A DNA stretch of 64,000 nucleotides, taken from Evernia prunastri (Eukaryota > Ascomycota > Lecanoromycetes > Lecanorales > Parmeliaceae). Location: positions 1 through 64,000 of the forward strand of contig NKYR01000150.1 in NCBI GenBank assembly GCA_003184365.1, given 5' to 3'. The translations under genes were made by a program, and so were the position numbers. A model generated the notes under the pieces. The model was given only the letters and a program-made list of their open reading frames with translations. It was not told where the DNA came from and did not search any database. Below, in pieces: positions 9,827 to 21,100 of this stretch; the first letter of the stretch is position 1, and every line of letters starts with the position of its first letter.

Positions 9827-11939
9827 CGACAGTAAAATCTGCTATATAGGTAGGATTTTTCAGATAGGACAGTCATCAAGACGATATGGGCTTTGACTAA
9901 CCCTCCAAGCCTAGTTGCAACAGTGTTGGGCGGAAAGGGTGGCGGGATCTCTATACGTGGTGGATTAGAACGGGATCTAGAGCAACATGGCAATTTATCC
10001 CGCAAGCTAGAAGTGCATCGGAGAATCTGTCTTTTTGGAAGGTGCATCTTTGAGAAGGGTGGAAAGGCACCTACCCGAGATAAAGGCATATTGCATCATT
10101 GGTTATCAACCAAGTGTAAGAGTCCAAGGCACAGCTTTCCACCCTAATGGTTGCCACGGCACATCGAGACCCGAGGGGAGGAGACAACGAGTCCTGAACT
10201 CATGATGGATAGAACGACCATCTCCGGCTTTTGTTGTATACGGTCACTAGCAGAGCAAACGTTTCGTCTGACTTCCTCAAAAATGTGTGTGCTAGGGCTA
10301 GCCAACCAGAGTAGATTCAAAGAATCGAGCTAATGGTGCATATGTTCGCATTGCTCATGGTAAGAACAACTCTCCGCTGGGTGCTGACGATCAATCATCT
10401 AAATCGGCTACTTATGCTCTTTCGAATTATTGTTCCCGAAACCTTAATGAGGTGACAGCTGCAGGGTGATTTTAGGAGCTCGAAGATGCTCGCTCTAAGT
10501 ACTCGGCGAGCGGTGAGTCCTGTGGAAGACACGTGGGTCAAGACTCAGACTCAGCTGGTTTTCGCTACTGCTTGCCTCGTTAGTCCGCAGTATTCTTCAC
10601 GCAGAACCCCAATTTACACCCTCGTGATTGTGCTCTCAATAGCACTGCAACCTGTTCAAAACCGAGGATCTACTCCCTGCTGCTAATTTAAGCATATAAA
10701 GCAGAGAGTCATAATACCATGACGGGATATAAGGGGTTCACATTAGCTTAGTCTGGGTTTCATCATGCCAGATTACGAAGCTGCGTCACCATGAAGTATC
10801 TTGCAACCTTCTGGTCTTGGAGATGCCCGCTTAGCAAGCCAGAAAAAACAGACGGAAGAAGCGTGCGCGCGAATAGGAGTTCTGGATACCAGGCATGAGT
10901 CATTGAGCAGTGACAGATGAACAAAGTTCGGCCAGAACCTGTTGATGACAGCTAGACAAGCCATTGGTGTTATGCCATGTCCAATTCGATGACGTCTGGT
11001 ATTGGTGTGTGAGCTTTGCATTGGTCGTCCATGCAGATCATCAAATGGGAATCGCGGCTTTAGCTATGCTGTCCCGAATCTCGTAACGCCTTGCCGAAAG
11101 CCTTGTCTCAAAGGTTATGCGATGCGGTAGCAAGAAACCGAAAGCCACATCTAGGACGCCCTCGGTGCGGGCTGGGTTGGCTCTGGGACCCTCCACTTGA
11201 CAAATGACCAAGAGACCTCTGTGAATAGGTTTGAGACAATACAATGGAGAAAATCTCTTTCTGGACGTATAGGACTGTGAGCTGCCAAAATTAGCTTACT
11301 ATACCATGTGCATGAGGAGGAAAGAATCTCGGGAGTAAGATGGAGGGCCGGAGATTCTCGTTTAATGTTGCACTAGGCAGATGATGTCCCGCCATCCATC
11401 ATAGATGCAACCAGCTGTTTAGGGAAGCGCATTCTTTTGCCGATTCGTCGGGCGGCTCTTACACCAAACAGAAGCTCCCCTGGGCCGTCCTATCTGCAGA
11501 GGGAGCCCGAAAGATTGGGGAATGCTGCTCAGGTCACACGCGGGCAAAGGCGGGAAGATCTCCACAAATTTTTCCCAATTTCTGTCTCACTTGGTAATTG
11601 TCTGATGCACAATATGATCGACACTCCTGTGGAAGATCGGCGGCGACTGAGGCAGGGATCTCGCCTTCCTCACCTACAACCCTATCGTGCAGGTGTAGGC
11701 GGTTAAAAGCCACATGTCAGTATGCAACTCCACCGATGCACCCGTACCTAGTCTTGGTGATTTCAATGCCACAACCCTTTAGGGCGAAATATTGGATGCT
11801 TTTTTGGGGGAGAATCTCCCTGCAATCCAGCAAGCCATAGATGGATGCCAGATTCATAGTCGTAAAGATTGATGTAAAATTACGGAGAAGAAGTTCCTGG
11901 ACAGCACTAAAGAAACCCTAACCCTACTTCCGACAAAGA
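9827..11939. other. Region with protein-like open fragments but no resolvable gene
   Basis: The plus strand is open from about 9870 to 10147 and again from about 10333 to 10466, with amino-acid compositions that look protein-like (for example NGAYVRIAHGKNNSPLG near 10335). The pieces have no common start or clear splice sites. They may be remnants of a degraded gene or transposon. The minus strand at 11041-11244 is also open without recognisable motifs. Two CCCTAA units near 11915 are too few to call telomeric repeat. Confidence 0.3.
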
Positions 11940-12965
11940 GGTCTGTCTTATAGGGCATTAAATTAAATTTTAGAGACTTTCATTGAGTCGAATAAATATA
12001 ACTTCTCTTGCTTGTTATCTAGATAATCTTTAAATTAAAAAGACTATATAAGATTATAACGTCGATATTTTATTGATTAAAAGTATTTATAAAGATCTTT
12101 ATATATTTAATTATTATAGTTCGTTTAAAAGACTTTATAATTCTTTTAACATATTTTAAAGAATTTAGTAAGACATTTTAATAGTATTAAATACGAAAGC
12201 TATATAGAAAATTATGTATCTATATTTATACTATTTTTTTTTTATTATTATTTATATAGTTTTAATATTATAAAAAGAAAGAAACAAAGCTTTTTATAAA
12301 TAAATAATATTAGTTATTATATTATTAAATTTTTAATAGTGTCATAACTTCAGCTCTTAACATTATAACTTCTACTACTTAATCAAATCGAATCTAGCGC
12401 GACTTGACTCTACCCATAAATATCGGCCTTCTATCATCATTAGATCTTTATAGCTATTATTTCGTTCATATTGAAATCAATGCATTTAGCTACACTTCAG
12501 TTTCTAATAAACAATAATAGTATATGCAAACTTTAATATTAAAGTCAATAAATATAAATACTATATTAATGTTTATTATATATCTACTAAAAATATAATT
12601 TATAAATTATTATAGAAATTAAAATTAATTTTTAATCTTTAGTGTAGATATAAATATATATTATCTTTTAATAGATATTTCTAAATAAAGAGTATATAAA
12701 TTCAAAAGACTTTTACTTTTAAAAGAAAGAGAATTTCTTTCAAATAATAACTAGATAAATAAATAACAAAAATAGTTTATTATATATATTTTCAAAAGCT
12801 TTAGAAGTATTTATTACGATTATAGAGTATATTAAAGTAATTTTAATAACTCATTAATATATATAATTACATGAATTAAGTCTTTCATATTATATGTAAA
12901 TATAACGTGAGTTACGATTCAATATATATAACTCAATTAGTTCTCTATACTAGATCGAGGCTTTG
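11940..12965. repeat. AT-rich, RIP-like block
   Basis: About 1 kb is made almost only of A and T, dominated by TATA, TTAA and AAATA words, with no open frame. The edges with normal-composition DNA are sharp. Such blocks in ascomycetes are typically transposon copies mutated by RIP until their identity is lost. Confidence 0.75.
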
Positions 12966-13182
12966 TTCAAAAATTAGAAAGATTACTGTAAAAGTACTAT
13001 AAGCGAGTACGCAACGTTTATTCGGTGGTCGGATATGTTCGTTGAACTCCGAACCAGTATTTCACTCGAGTGGTTGCAGGAGATTGAGAGTATACATATG
13101 ATTCGTAAGCTAATCCAACCGAAAAGGTGTGCAAAGGCACCCCGTAAGTGATCTGCGACACGTACATGGATATGATTAACAT

Positions 13183-13194
13183 TTCGGCCCCGAA
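13183..13194. promoter_or_regulatory. CGG-N2-CCG inverted repeat upstream of the acyltransferase
   Basis: TTCGG and CCGAA arms are separated by two C residues, about 290 bases upstream of the acyltransferase start. Zn2Cys6 factors bind paired CGG triplets in several orientations, so this could be a site. I found no matching repeat upstream of the PKS or the hydrolase, so cluster-wide regulation is not supported. Confidence 0.25.
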
Positions 13195-13486
13195 GGCGAC
13201 TTGTGTAGCTGGCCAACGTTCAATCAAAAATTGAAGAGGAGGCTTGATAAGAAGTTACTGGGATGCATGATCAATGATGGTACTATGGATCTCGTAATGG
13301 GTCTGGAACACTCGATTTCGGTTCGTAAACACAATGACCTAGGTCCTAATCGCGTCATCATCTTAGTTGAGATTCACTTTGTTTTTGGAGTCCCTTCAAC
13401 TTCAGACACGTATCTCAACCTTACCGATCTAGACGACAGTAAACCATCCGCTGGATCTCTTGTGGTCTCCAGCAACTAGCGTAGTT

Positions 13487-14965
13487 ATGGCTACCTCAGA
13501 AGCAGAAATGACGCCGATCGACAATGCAATGCCGCGTCGACACGTACCAAATATTCACTTCTTTCCAGAACCCGAGGGTTCAGACATGCCCACTGCTGTA
13601 GATACGCTCCGACATGGTCTCTCAAATTTGCTCAAGGCCATTCCTTTGTTTTCGGGTACCCTAAAGGCTACCGGCCAGAGAGGAGGCCTCTGTGTGACCG
13701 CTCCGTGGAGCACACTCCAAGATATTTTTCAAATCAAGGATCTGAGTCAGGAAGACGGACTGGATTATCAAAATCTCAAATCCAAGCATTTTCCCCTCGA
13801 AGACTTGGGAAATCTGGCGGCATTGCTGCCCGTGGCCGGGATAATGAAGAGCGAACCGTCAGTGATTCTCATTCAGCTGAACATCATAAAAGGCGGGATA
13901 ATTATGGTTATGTGCGTGCACCACAGCTTCACGGACGGAAACGGCACCGTTGCCATCACCAGGTTGTGGGCTGCATGCTGTCGGGGAGAAGATGGCTCGC
14001 GACTAGTTACAGAGGAAATGACCGACCGCAAGCGACTGATGCGAGGATGGGGGAGCGCAAGCCTCGCTGATATTTCCGAGTTTACCAGGATGCCAACCGA
14101 AAAGCAAGGCTCCTCTGGCGGCATTTTGTCGTACATCAAGACAGTTCTCTTGAACTGGCTAACGAGGCTTTCACATTGGTTGATGGAGCGCTTTGGCAGA
14201 TGGACAGTAAAAATCAAGAACGTGGACGGCAAGGCATCTTCTCAAGATTCTAAAAGACAAAATGCTATATTATTCTTCTCAAAAAGCAAATTGGGCGAGT
14301 TGAAAAGTATGGCGTTTGTCAGGAAGGAAGAGGCAGATGGTGAAGCGTGGATCAGTACCCACGACGCTCTTTGTGCCTAAATAGGTTGTTGCGTCCTCTC
14401 TTCAGCAGACCACCAGATCCGTCCGACGGCGGACAGGAGCTGCACACTTGAGATGATGGTGAATATGCGGCGCGCCTTGAATCCCCCCTTGCCAGCAGAC
14501 TATATTGGCAACATCATAAACACTGTCTCGGTTTCCGTTCCAAGTCAAAGCATCGTCTCGACACCGGCCAAAGTGTCGGAAATGGCGCATGCGCTACGCA
14601 ATCAGATCACGCAACGTAATGAGCGATACGTTCGAAAGCTAATTGCAGCACTCTCATCGGTAGGCGACCTGGCAAAAGTAGTATTGACCCCTGCATCACC
14701 ATCTGAAGATAAGATCCTATTCTCGTCTTGGGCAAACCAGGCTTTTTATGATATAAACTGGGGTGATACGGTTGGGACTAGGATCGAGAGAACGAGGGGC
14801 CTCAGTCATGCAGCACTTTGTCTAATTTTGCCCGAGTTATCGGCTCCCAGTTTTACGGAAGACGAGTGCGGACTAGAAGCGGTAATTAACCTCAATCGGA
14901 GAGGGATGGAGCGGTTGAAGCAGAATGAGTTGTTTATGAGGTTTGCGCAGTGGAGATGTAACTAG
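13487..14965 (+). pseudogene. BAHD-type acyltransferase (trichothecene acetyltransferase-like), one in-frame stop
   Basis: The frame encodes an acyl-CoA-dependent O-acyltransferase of the BAHD/PF02458 superfamily, fungal branch. The N-terminal MTPIDNAMPRRHV resembles the family's opening strand. HHSFTDG carries the catalytic HxxxD (His146, Asp150 counted from ATG 13487), and INWGDTVG occupies the place of the family's DFGWG loop. Length (about 492 codons) is normal. A single TAA at 14378-14380 interrupts the frame; the same frame stays open on both sides and resumes family-like sequence (VNMRRALNPPLPADYIGN), so this is one nonsense codon rather than a frameshift. No intron of workable length removes it. 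The ATG at 13460 is an alternative start. Its position next to the hydrolase and PKS suggests it once acylated the polyketide product. Confidence 0.8.
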
Positions 14966-15169
14966 ATACAGAAGAAGCCGTTGAGATATCAGCGATATGA
15001 TGAGGATGTCGAGTAATCGATTTACTTCCAAGACCCTCCTGAAGTATATCATATACATGATACCAAATCCAATGGCTGACAGGGCAACTTCCGAGAATTG
15101 GGGGCACAAGTTTCAACAGAGACAGACCACAGTGTGTTGCACGGGAGGGTCATAAGATTCAGTAGGATA

Positions 15170-16027
15170 TCATTCCTTATTGATTATCGTTACCAGGCTC
15201 TGAGCTATCTGTGCCCATATCCCTCGCTCGCTCGAATTGGGTGATTCGTGCCCACCATTCCATGAATAGAGTGTCAAGTTTTTCTCGTCCACAAGCCTTC
15301 TAGTCATATTAACGAAGTGTGCCAAAGGATCAGTCTCTCCTCGCACGAAAAGTGTGGGAATATGGACCAGCGGCCCTGCAATCGAAACATCGAGCCTCCT
15401 GCGTCCGCTTGCATCGAATGGTGGGAAGGGGGAAACAAGGACGAGGCATTTGACATTGTGTGGGTGATGTAGGACGGCGGACAAGGCTGTGGCCCCGCCG
15501 TCAGAATGCGCGAATATGACGTCCGTTTTGCGGTTACTGATGGATGCAGAGACGAGCTCTACTGCTGCAAGGACACTGGATGGGGAGTCGCCGTCCCAGA
15601 ATCTGTAATACGGCGGCGAAAATAAGTCGCCGATGCCTGGTGTATCATGGTCAGCAAATGTACTACACGAACGAGTCGTATGGCTTGGAATCAGATGGCT
15701 TGTACCCGGATATGGTGGCGACTCTATCCTGCCCTGCAGGTACGTAAAGTCGAGTTCGCTGTCGTCACCTGTGAGGCGGCGCAGCTCTTGTCGGAATGGA
15801 GCTATCGAAGATATACTTTCGTCAGCAAACACGCCCTTGGGCGATTTTTCTCTGTAGTCAATGGCATAGGAGCTCAGGTTGCTCAGATGTTGGCCACGCA
15901 CCAGCCTGTGACTTGAGTACCTAGAAGGTGGAACATTCGATAGTCAGTCTGAGGCACATGTACTGCCGAACGCAAGAGATCTCACATTGGAGTTTGACCC
16001 GTAGCCATGGACACAAAGAACTCGCAT
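15170..16027 (-). CDS. FSH1/LovG-type serine hydrolase, likely polyketide-releasing thioesterase
   Basis: Four exons on the minus strand (16027-15986, 15920-15902, 15801-15706, 15636-15170) splice to 207 aa, with GT-AG introns of 65, 100 and 69 nt that keep the frame. The product starts MRVLCVHGYGSNSNVLKSQ, the typical first strand and loop of the FSH1 family (PF03959), followed by FTYLQGRIESPP. The triad is readable: Ser97 in AHSDG, Asp155 in GETDP and His182 in GGHES. FSH1-type enzymes such as LovG release chains from highly reducing PKSs that lack a thioesterase. The neighbouring PKS has no release domain, and this gene is transcribed divergently from it, which fits that role. Intron 3 is a multiple of three and contains no stop, so a retained-intron isoform is possible. 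At 207 aa it is somewhat short for the family. Confidence 0.82.
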
Positions 16028-16619
16028 CTTCTGATGTTTTGAATGAGCATCACAAACACGCAGCCAGTCTCTGAAAGTCAACGATTGGAGCGATACCGGC
16101 AGCAGAAGTGTTCTAAGAAGAGCCCGGGTTTGATCTCAGGAATCATGATATGATGACTCTAGCTGGGACTCTGATTACCAGCTTGATGTCATTGTGCCTT
16201 GCTCTAGTTCCTCTTTTCTTTTCGTGAGCGAGCTAGGCTGACTTCGATGAGTCGCAAACAATCGAAGCGCGACCCGGTCTCTACCGAACATGGTGTGCAT
16301 CCGTATTTGAATCAGAGGATATCCGAGGGCCCAAAGATGCAAGGACTCCGCACATCTTACCCGAATGCTTGGGTAGCGCATTGTTGGGCGTGTGCTTGGA
16401 TAGACTTGAGGTCCCCATCGGACCTAAACGACTACAATGCCTGTCCAATAGCGTACGGGGTGTATCAAACGTGTACTATCGGCAAGTACATACCCCTTCT
16501 TGGCTAGGGATCCGCACCCGCTCCTAGTACCTCCCAAATAGCGCGCTCGGCGTTGGCGTAAAGAACGTAATACTACTACCTCACGAGGAGATAGAATACG
16601 TCCCGCCATGGTATCAATT
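16028..16619. other. Hydrolase upstream region
   Basis: This is the proximal promoter side of the hydrolase. No gene or convincing regulatory motif is seen. Confidence 0.4.
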
Positions 16620-17165
16620 TATAGATCTTGAACATGCATGAAACGTATCAATATAATTATATAGAGGGAAAAGGACATGAAATTTAAAATAATAATATAG
16701 AGAATAGAGAGTTTAATAATCTTAAAAAGATGAAGTAGTAAATATAATTTAAATATTATATATGAATTTTAATAGTTTTAAGATTTTAGATATAATATAT
16801 TTCTCTTATAGACTTTATTATTCTTTAATAATTACTAAGATTAGTAGATATAGTATTAATATTTAATAAAAAAAATATATTAAGTTTTTAAAAATCGATT
16901 AAGATAATTTTATTTAAGGATTTTAAATGTATAACATTAGATTTTTCTTCTTTATTTTATAATCTATTAACTTTAGAGAAAAAATTAGATTTTATAAAAT
17001 AAACATTTAAGTATCTATTAAATATTAAACTTTTAAATCTTTTTTCAAGTACGATATAGTATAAAAGCTAAGATATATATATAGAAAGTATTATATCCTT
17101 TTATTATATTTACTTTCTATAGTGTAATATTATAATGATTTAGTACTTATCGTGTAACAAGGTAA
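16620..17165. repeat. AT-rich RIP-like block between hydrolase and PKS
   Basis: About 550 bases of almost pure A/T sequence without open frames sit in the middle of the intergenic region shared by the divergent hydrolase and PKS genes. It has the same composition as 11940-12965 and is best read as a heavily mutated mobile-element remnant. Confidence 0.7.
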
Positions 17166-18143
17166 GAAGCTCTTTTTTCTTGGCGGATGACGAAGCATAG
17201 AGGCCTAGATTGTTTTGGAACCTCTTCCTTCGAAAGTAGTACAGCCTTGAAAGGGAGAGAATCTATGATATAATGAGCAACGCATGCAACAAGCCTCACC
17301 TCTTTGGTTACTTAAAGATGGAAAACGGTCTTAAATCGCACTCATTACCGTTATTACTCTTGGAGCTTCACGCTTGCTTGTCGCGGGTTGGACAGCCCAA
17401 TTGGAGACGATAGCGTTCTGGCTGCTCGAACTAGTCTTCTCAGCCGACCATAATGGAGTTCAATTAAAACTGTGGTATGAAGGGTAAGAAGGCGGTCTTG
17501 GTTATGTTTGTCGTTAGTCTAGCGTGCGAGAGCCCAGTGAGCGGATCTCGTAGCCGCTAGCTCGGAAATTCCAGTCTTATTCGTGCATATGTGGACTTTA
17601 TCTTGCAGCTTGCATGATGCACAACATCTTAGGATGTGATTCAACCCGAACCACACCATCAGACACCTTATACGGACTCTCATGGTTAGAACAGCGATTC
17701 AGAACAGTAGGCACAGCGCCTAGACTACGCTTTGACTATTGACATCCTATTCCAGGCTGATTGCCACTCGAATGAAGGCTGTCCTCCCAGGAGTAGCGCT
17801 TTTCCAACGACTTCGTCGATTTTGACTTTCGACTGTGGACACTGAAGATCTTGTGGTGAAGCAAAATGGGCAGCTGGACGAAGGTGGCGATAGCTCGGAA
17901 TTTCACTCGGCTTTCGTCAATCCACAAAAATGGCTCACACTCGGGTCGTACTGAGGTGGCTTTCAGCTCGCGGTAGTCGAGCATTTCAGATAGCTTGGCT
18001 AGGGACTAGCTAAGCATTTACTGCCGTTGCTGTCTTTACTAGAATTAGGTCCCAACATCTCTCCCTTCCAAAAAGCTGGACGGTACGTGATAAACTTGTA
18101 ATTCCAGCACTGGGAGACGCGACTGTCGCCAGACTCTATATCG
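17166..18143. other. PKS upstream region
   Basis: This ~980-base, normal-composition stretch lies before the PKS start. It has no supported gene; the minus-strand open frames at 17736-17984 and 17999-18187 lack features and the second overlaps PKS exon 1. Confidence 0.4.
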
Positions 18144-21100
18144 ATGGATTTAAGTTTGCGCAACGGCTTTTCTAAGGACCAACTCAAAGGTTTGGATTAT
18201 GATGCTATCGTCAAGGCTTATGCTCAATTCCCTGGGAAAGCGTCCATAGCGGAGCTTGACATCGATGGGTTAAAGACGTCAAATGGAGATTACCAAAGTG
18301 TCTTGCCCATCGAGACGTCTAAAGCTGTGGCCAAGCGGAATGATACCGATACGGCGTTCAAGGAAGGTATCAAATTCATTCCTGCCGAAACCAACGGACA
18401 TCATCTCTCACAGCCGTCCGTAAATACCATTGCACCGTCGCCCCCGGTTCCAGGAGATGGAGTCATGCCGATCGCCATAGTTGGAATGAGCTGCCGGTTC
18501 CCTGGTGGTGCCAATGACATCGAAAAGTTTCGAGAATTGGTCTTTGAAGGTCGCTCCGCGTGGTCAAAGGTCCCAGAAAGCAGGTTCTCAGTCGATGGCT
18601 TCTATCATCCAAATTCCGACCGAACTGATTCGGTAAGTACTTGAGTGGAATCTGCCGTCACTCGGTCAAAGACGGCCAGCTGAGAATCTAGATGAATGTC
18701 AAAGCCGGCCACTTCTTACAAGGAACAGATTACAAGCAGTTTGATGCCTCTTTCTTCAATATAAGCCCCAATGAAGCCAAGGTGAGCCCTAGGTTTAATT
18801 TAGAAGAGGAATAGCGACTAAGAATTGCAGGCAATGGATCCCAGAGCCCGGATGCACCTGGAGGGAGCCTATGAAGCTCTCGAGAATGGTAATCCTTTCC
18901 AAGCATCCACTGTAGTGCCAATTGAATAACGATGAAATAGCCGGTATCACCCTCTCAGAGGTTATGGGCTCTGACACTGCCGTCTTTGTTGGAGCCTTCG
19001 GTGCTGATTACGGTAACCTGATGGCTCAAGATCCCGGGATTGTTCCAGCATATAAGTTAACCGGCCTGGGGGCCTCGCTATTCTCAAACCGAATCTCGCA
19101 CTGGTTCGATCTGAAAGGACCATCCGCAACAGTGGACACGGCTTGCAGCGCTTCCATGACTGCGCTTCATTTGGCTTGTGAGTGTCTCCGGAATGGTGAC
19201 TCCAAGATGGCGATAGTATCTGGAGCGAATCTTATACTTGAGCCAGACGTTATGCTAGGCCTCAGCACTTTGAAGTAAGTAGTCCCACATGGGAGTTACT
19301 CCAGGTGCGGTTCTAAGTCAAACAGGTTCCTGAGCCCCGATGGGAGGACATACATGTTCGATCAAAGAGCGAATGGCTACTCGAGAGGTGAAGGACTAGG
19401 CACACTGGTGGTTAAACCTCTATCAGAGGCGCTCGAGGCAAATGACCCCATTCATGCTGTCATCAGAAATACTCGGACGAACCAAGACGGACGGACCCCA
19501 GGCATCACAATGCCTAGCCAAGACGCGCAACGAGCACTCATACAGGCCACGTACCACCAGGCCAGAATCGATCCATCTGAGACTGATTTCTTTGAAGCTC
19601 ATGGGACTGGTACGCAGGCAGGAGATCGCATCGAAGCCGAGGCGCTTTCAACTGCACTTAGCACTGCATCTCGCTCCTTTCAGAAACCACTGCACGTTGG
19701 GTCAATCAAAACACTTCTAGGACATACAGAAGGTTGTTCTGGTATCGCCGGCATGATGCATGCGGTGATGGCTTTGAGAGGCAAAGCCATCTTACCAAAT
19801 TGCAACTTTGAAATCCCCAGTGAAAAGATAAAATTTGATGCGTGGAGAATCAAGGTTGGTCATCCATGTAAATAGAGAGTATTATTGACATATCTAGGTT
19901 CCCACAAAGCTTGAAAGCTGGCCTGCCGACCATGCCCGTCGAGCTTCTGTAAACAGCTTTGGCTATGGGGGCGCGAATGTTCATGTCGTCCTCGAAGAAG
20001 CTCCAGGCCAAGTTGGTAACCGATATGAAGTGAATGGCTCTGAAGAATCACCCGATTCCCATTCGGTAGACGAGCGAAAGATTTTGTGTCTCAGTGCCCA
20101 TGATGCGGGCGGGATCGAAAGGCAAGCCGGGCTTCTTGCAGAGTACCTCCAGGTTCACTCCGGGTCGGAAATCATGCACGATCTTGTCTATACACTCGGT
20201 CAACGACGATCTATCCATAAGCACAGGTGTGCGGTTCAGAGTGATTCACTTCGAGGGCTGCAATCGAGCCTTGGGAAAATCAAATATGCTCCTCCCAAGG
20301 CCAGCGGACCCAAAAGACTTGCGTTTATATTTACTGGTCAGGGAGCTCAATGGCCGAAGATGGGATTTGAGCTGCTGGGTACATATCCTGTCTTCAAGAA
20401 TACGTTACATGCCGCAAGCAAACACATTACTAACCTCGGTGCTACCTGGTCTCTATTAGGTATTTTCAAATTTTTGTCTTTTGGTTGTTCATCCTTGACC
20501 TAGTATACAGATGAGCTTTCCCGGGAGGCTGCATATTCCAAGGTCGACGAGGCTTTCATCAGTCAGCCCCTCTGCACCGCGTTTCAGATTGCTCTGGTCG
20601 ACCTCCTCCGATCTTGGGCAGTCCACCCTAGCATAGTCGTGGGCCACTCCAGTGGCGAGATCGCTGCCGCCTATACTGCAGGGATGCTCTCGCTCGAATC
20701 TGCCATGAGTGTGGCTTTTTACCGCGGCAAACTAAGCTCGCAGCTGGTTCCCAAAGGTGGTGATGCTAAAGGTGCAATGCTTGCTGCTGGGCTTTCTGTT
20801 GACGACATACAACCTTACATAGAAAGTGTCAGCTCGGGTAAGGTTGCAGTCGCTTGCATCAACAGCCCAAAAAGCGTCACACTCTCAGGAGATGTAGGGG
20901 CTATCGACGAGCTACATTCGATTTTCGAGGAAAAGGGTCTCTTTAGCCGTAAGTTGAAGGTCAACGTGGCTTATCATTCCGTCCACATGAAAGCGATTGC
21001 GGAAGAGTACTCCAGATCTCTGCGTGGCCTGAGTGTATTACCGAGAAATCAGAATGTGAAGTTCTTCTCCAGTGTTTTCCCGGGCATCGGTGTGGAAACC

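Noticed and set aside
11909..11925. Telomere-like CCCTAACCCTA
   Set aside because: Only two units, internal and adjacent to unrelated sequence; expected by chance.
17145..17170. GTAACAAGG resembling the 3' end of small-subunit rRNA
   Set aside because: Only about nine bases match and the flanks are AT-rich unrelated sequence.
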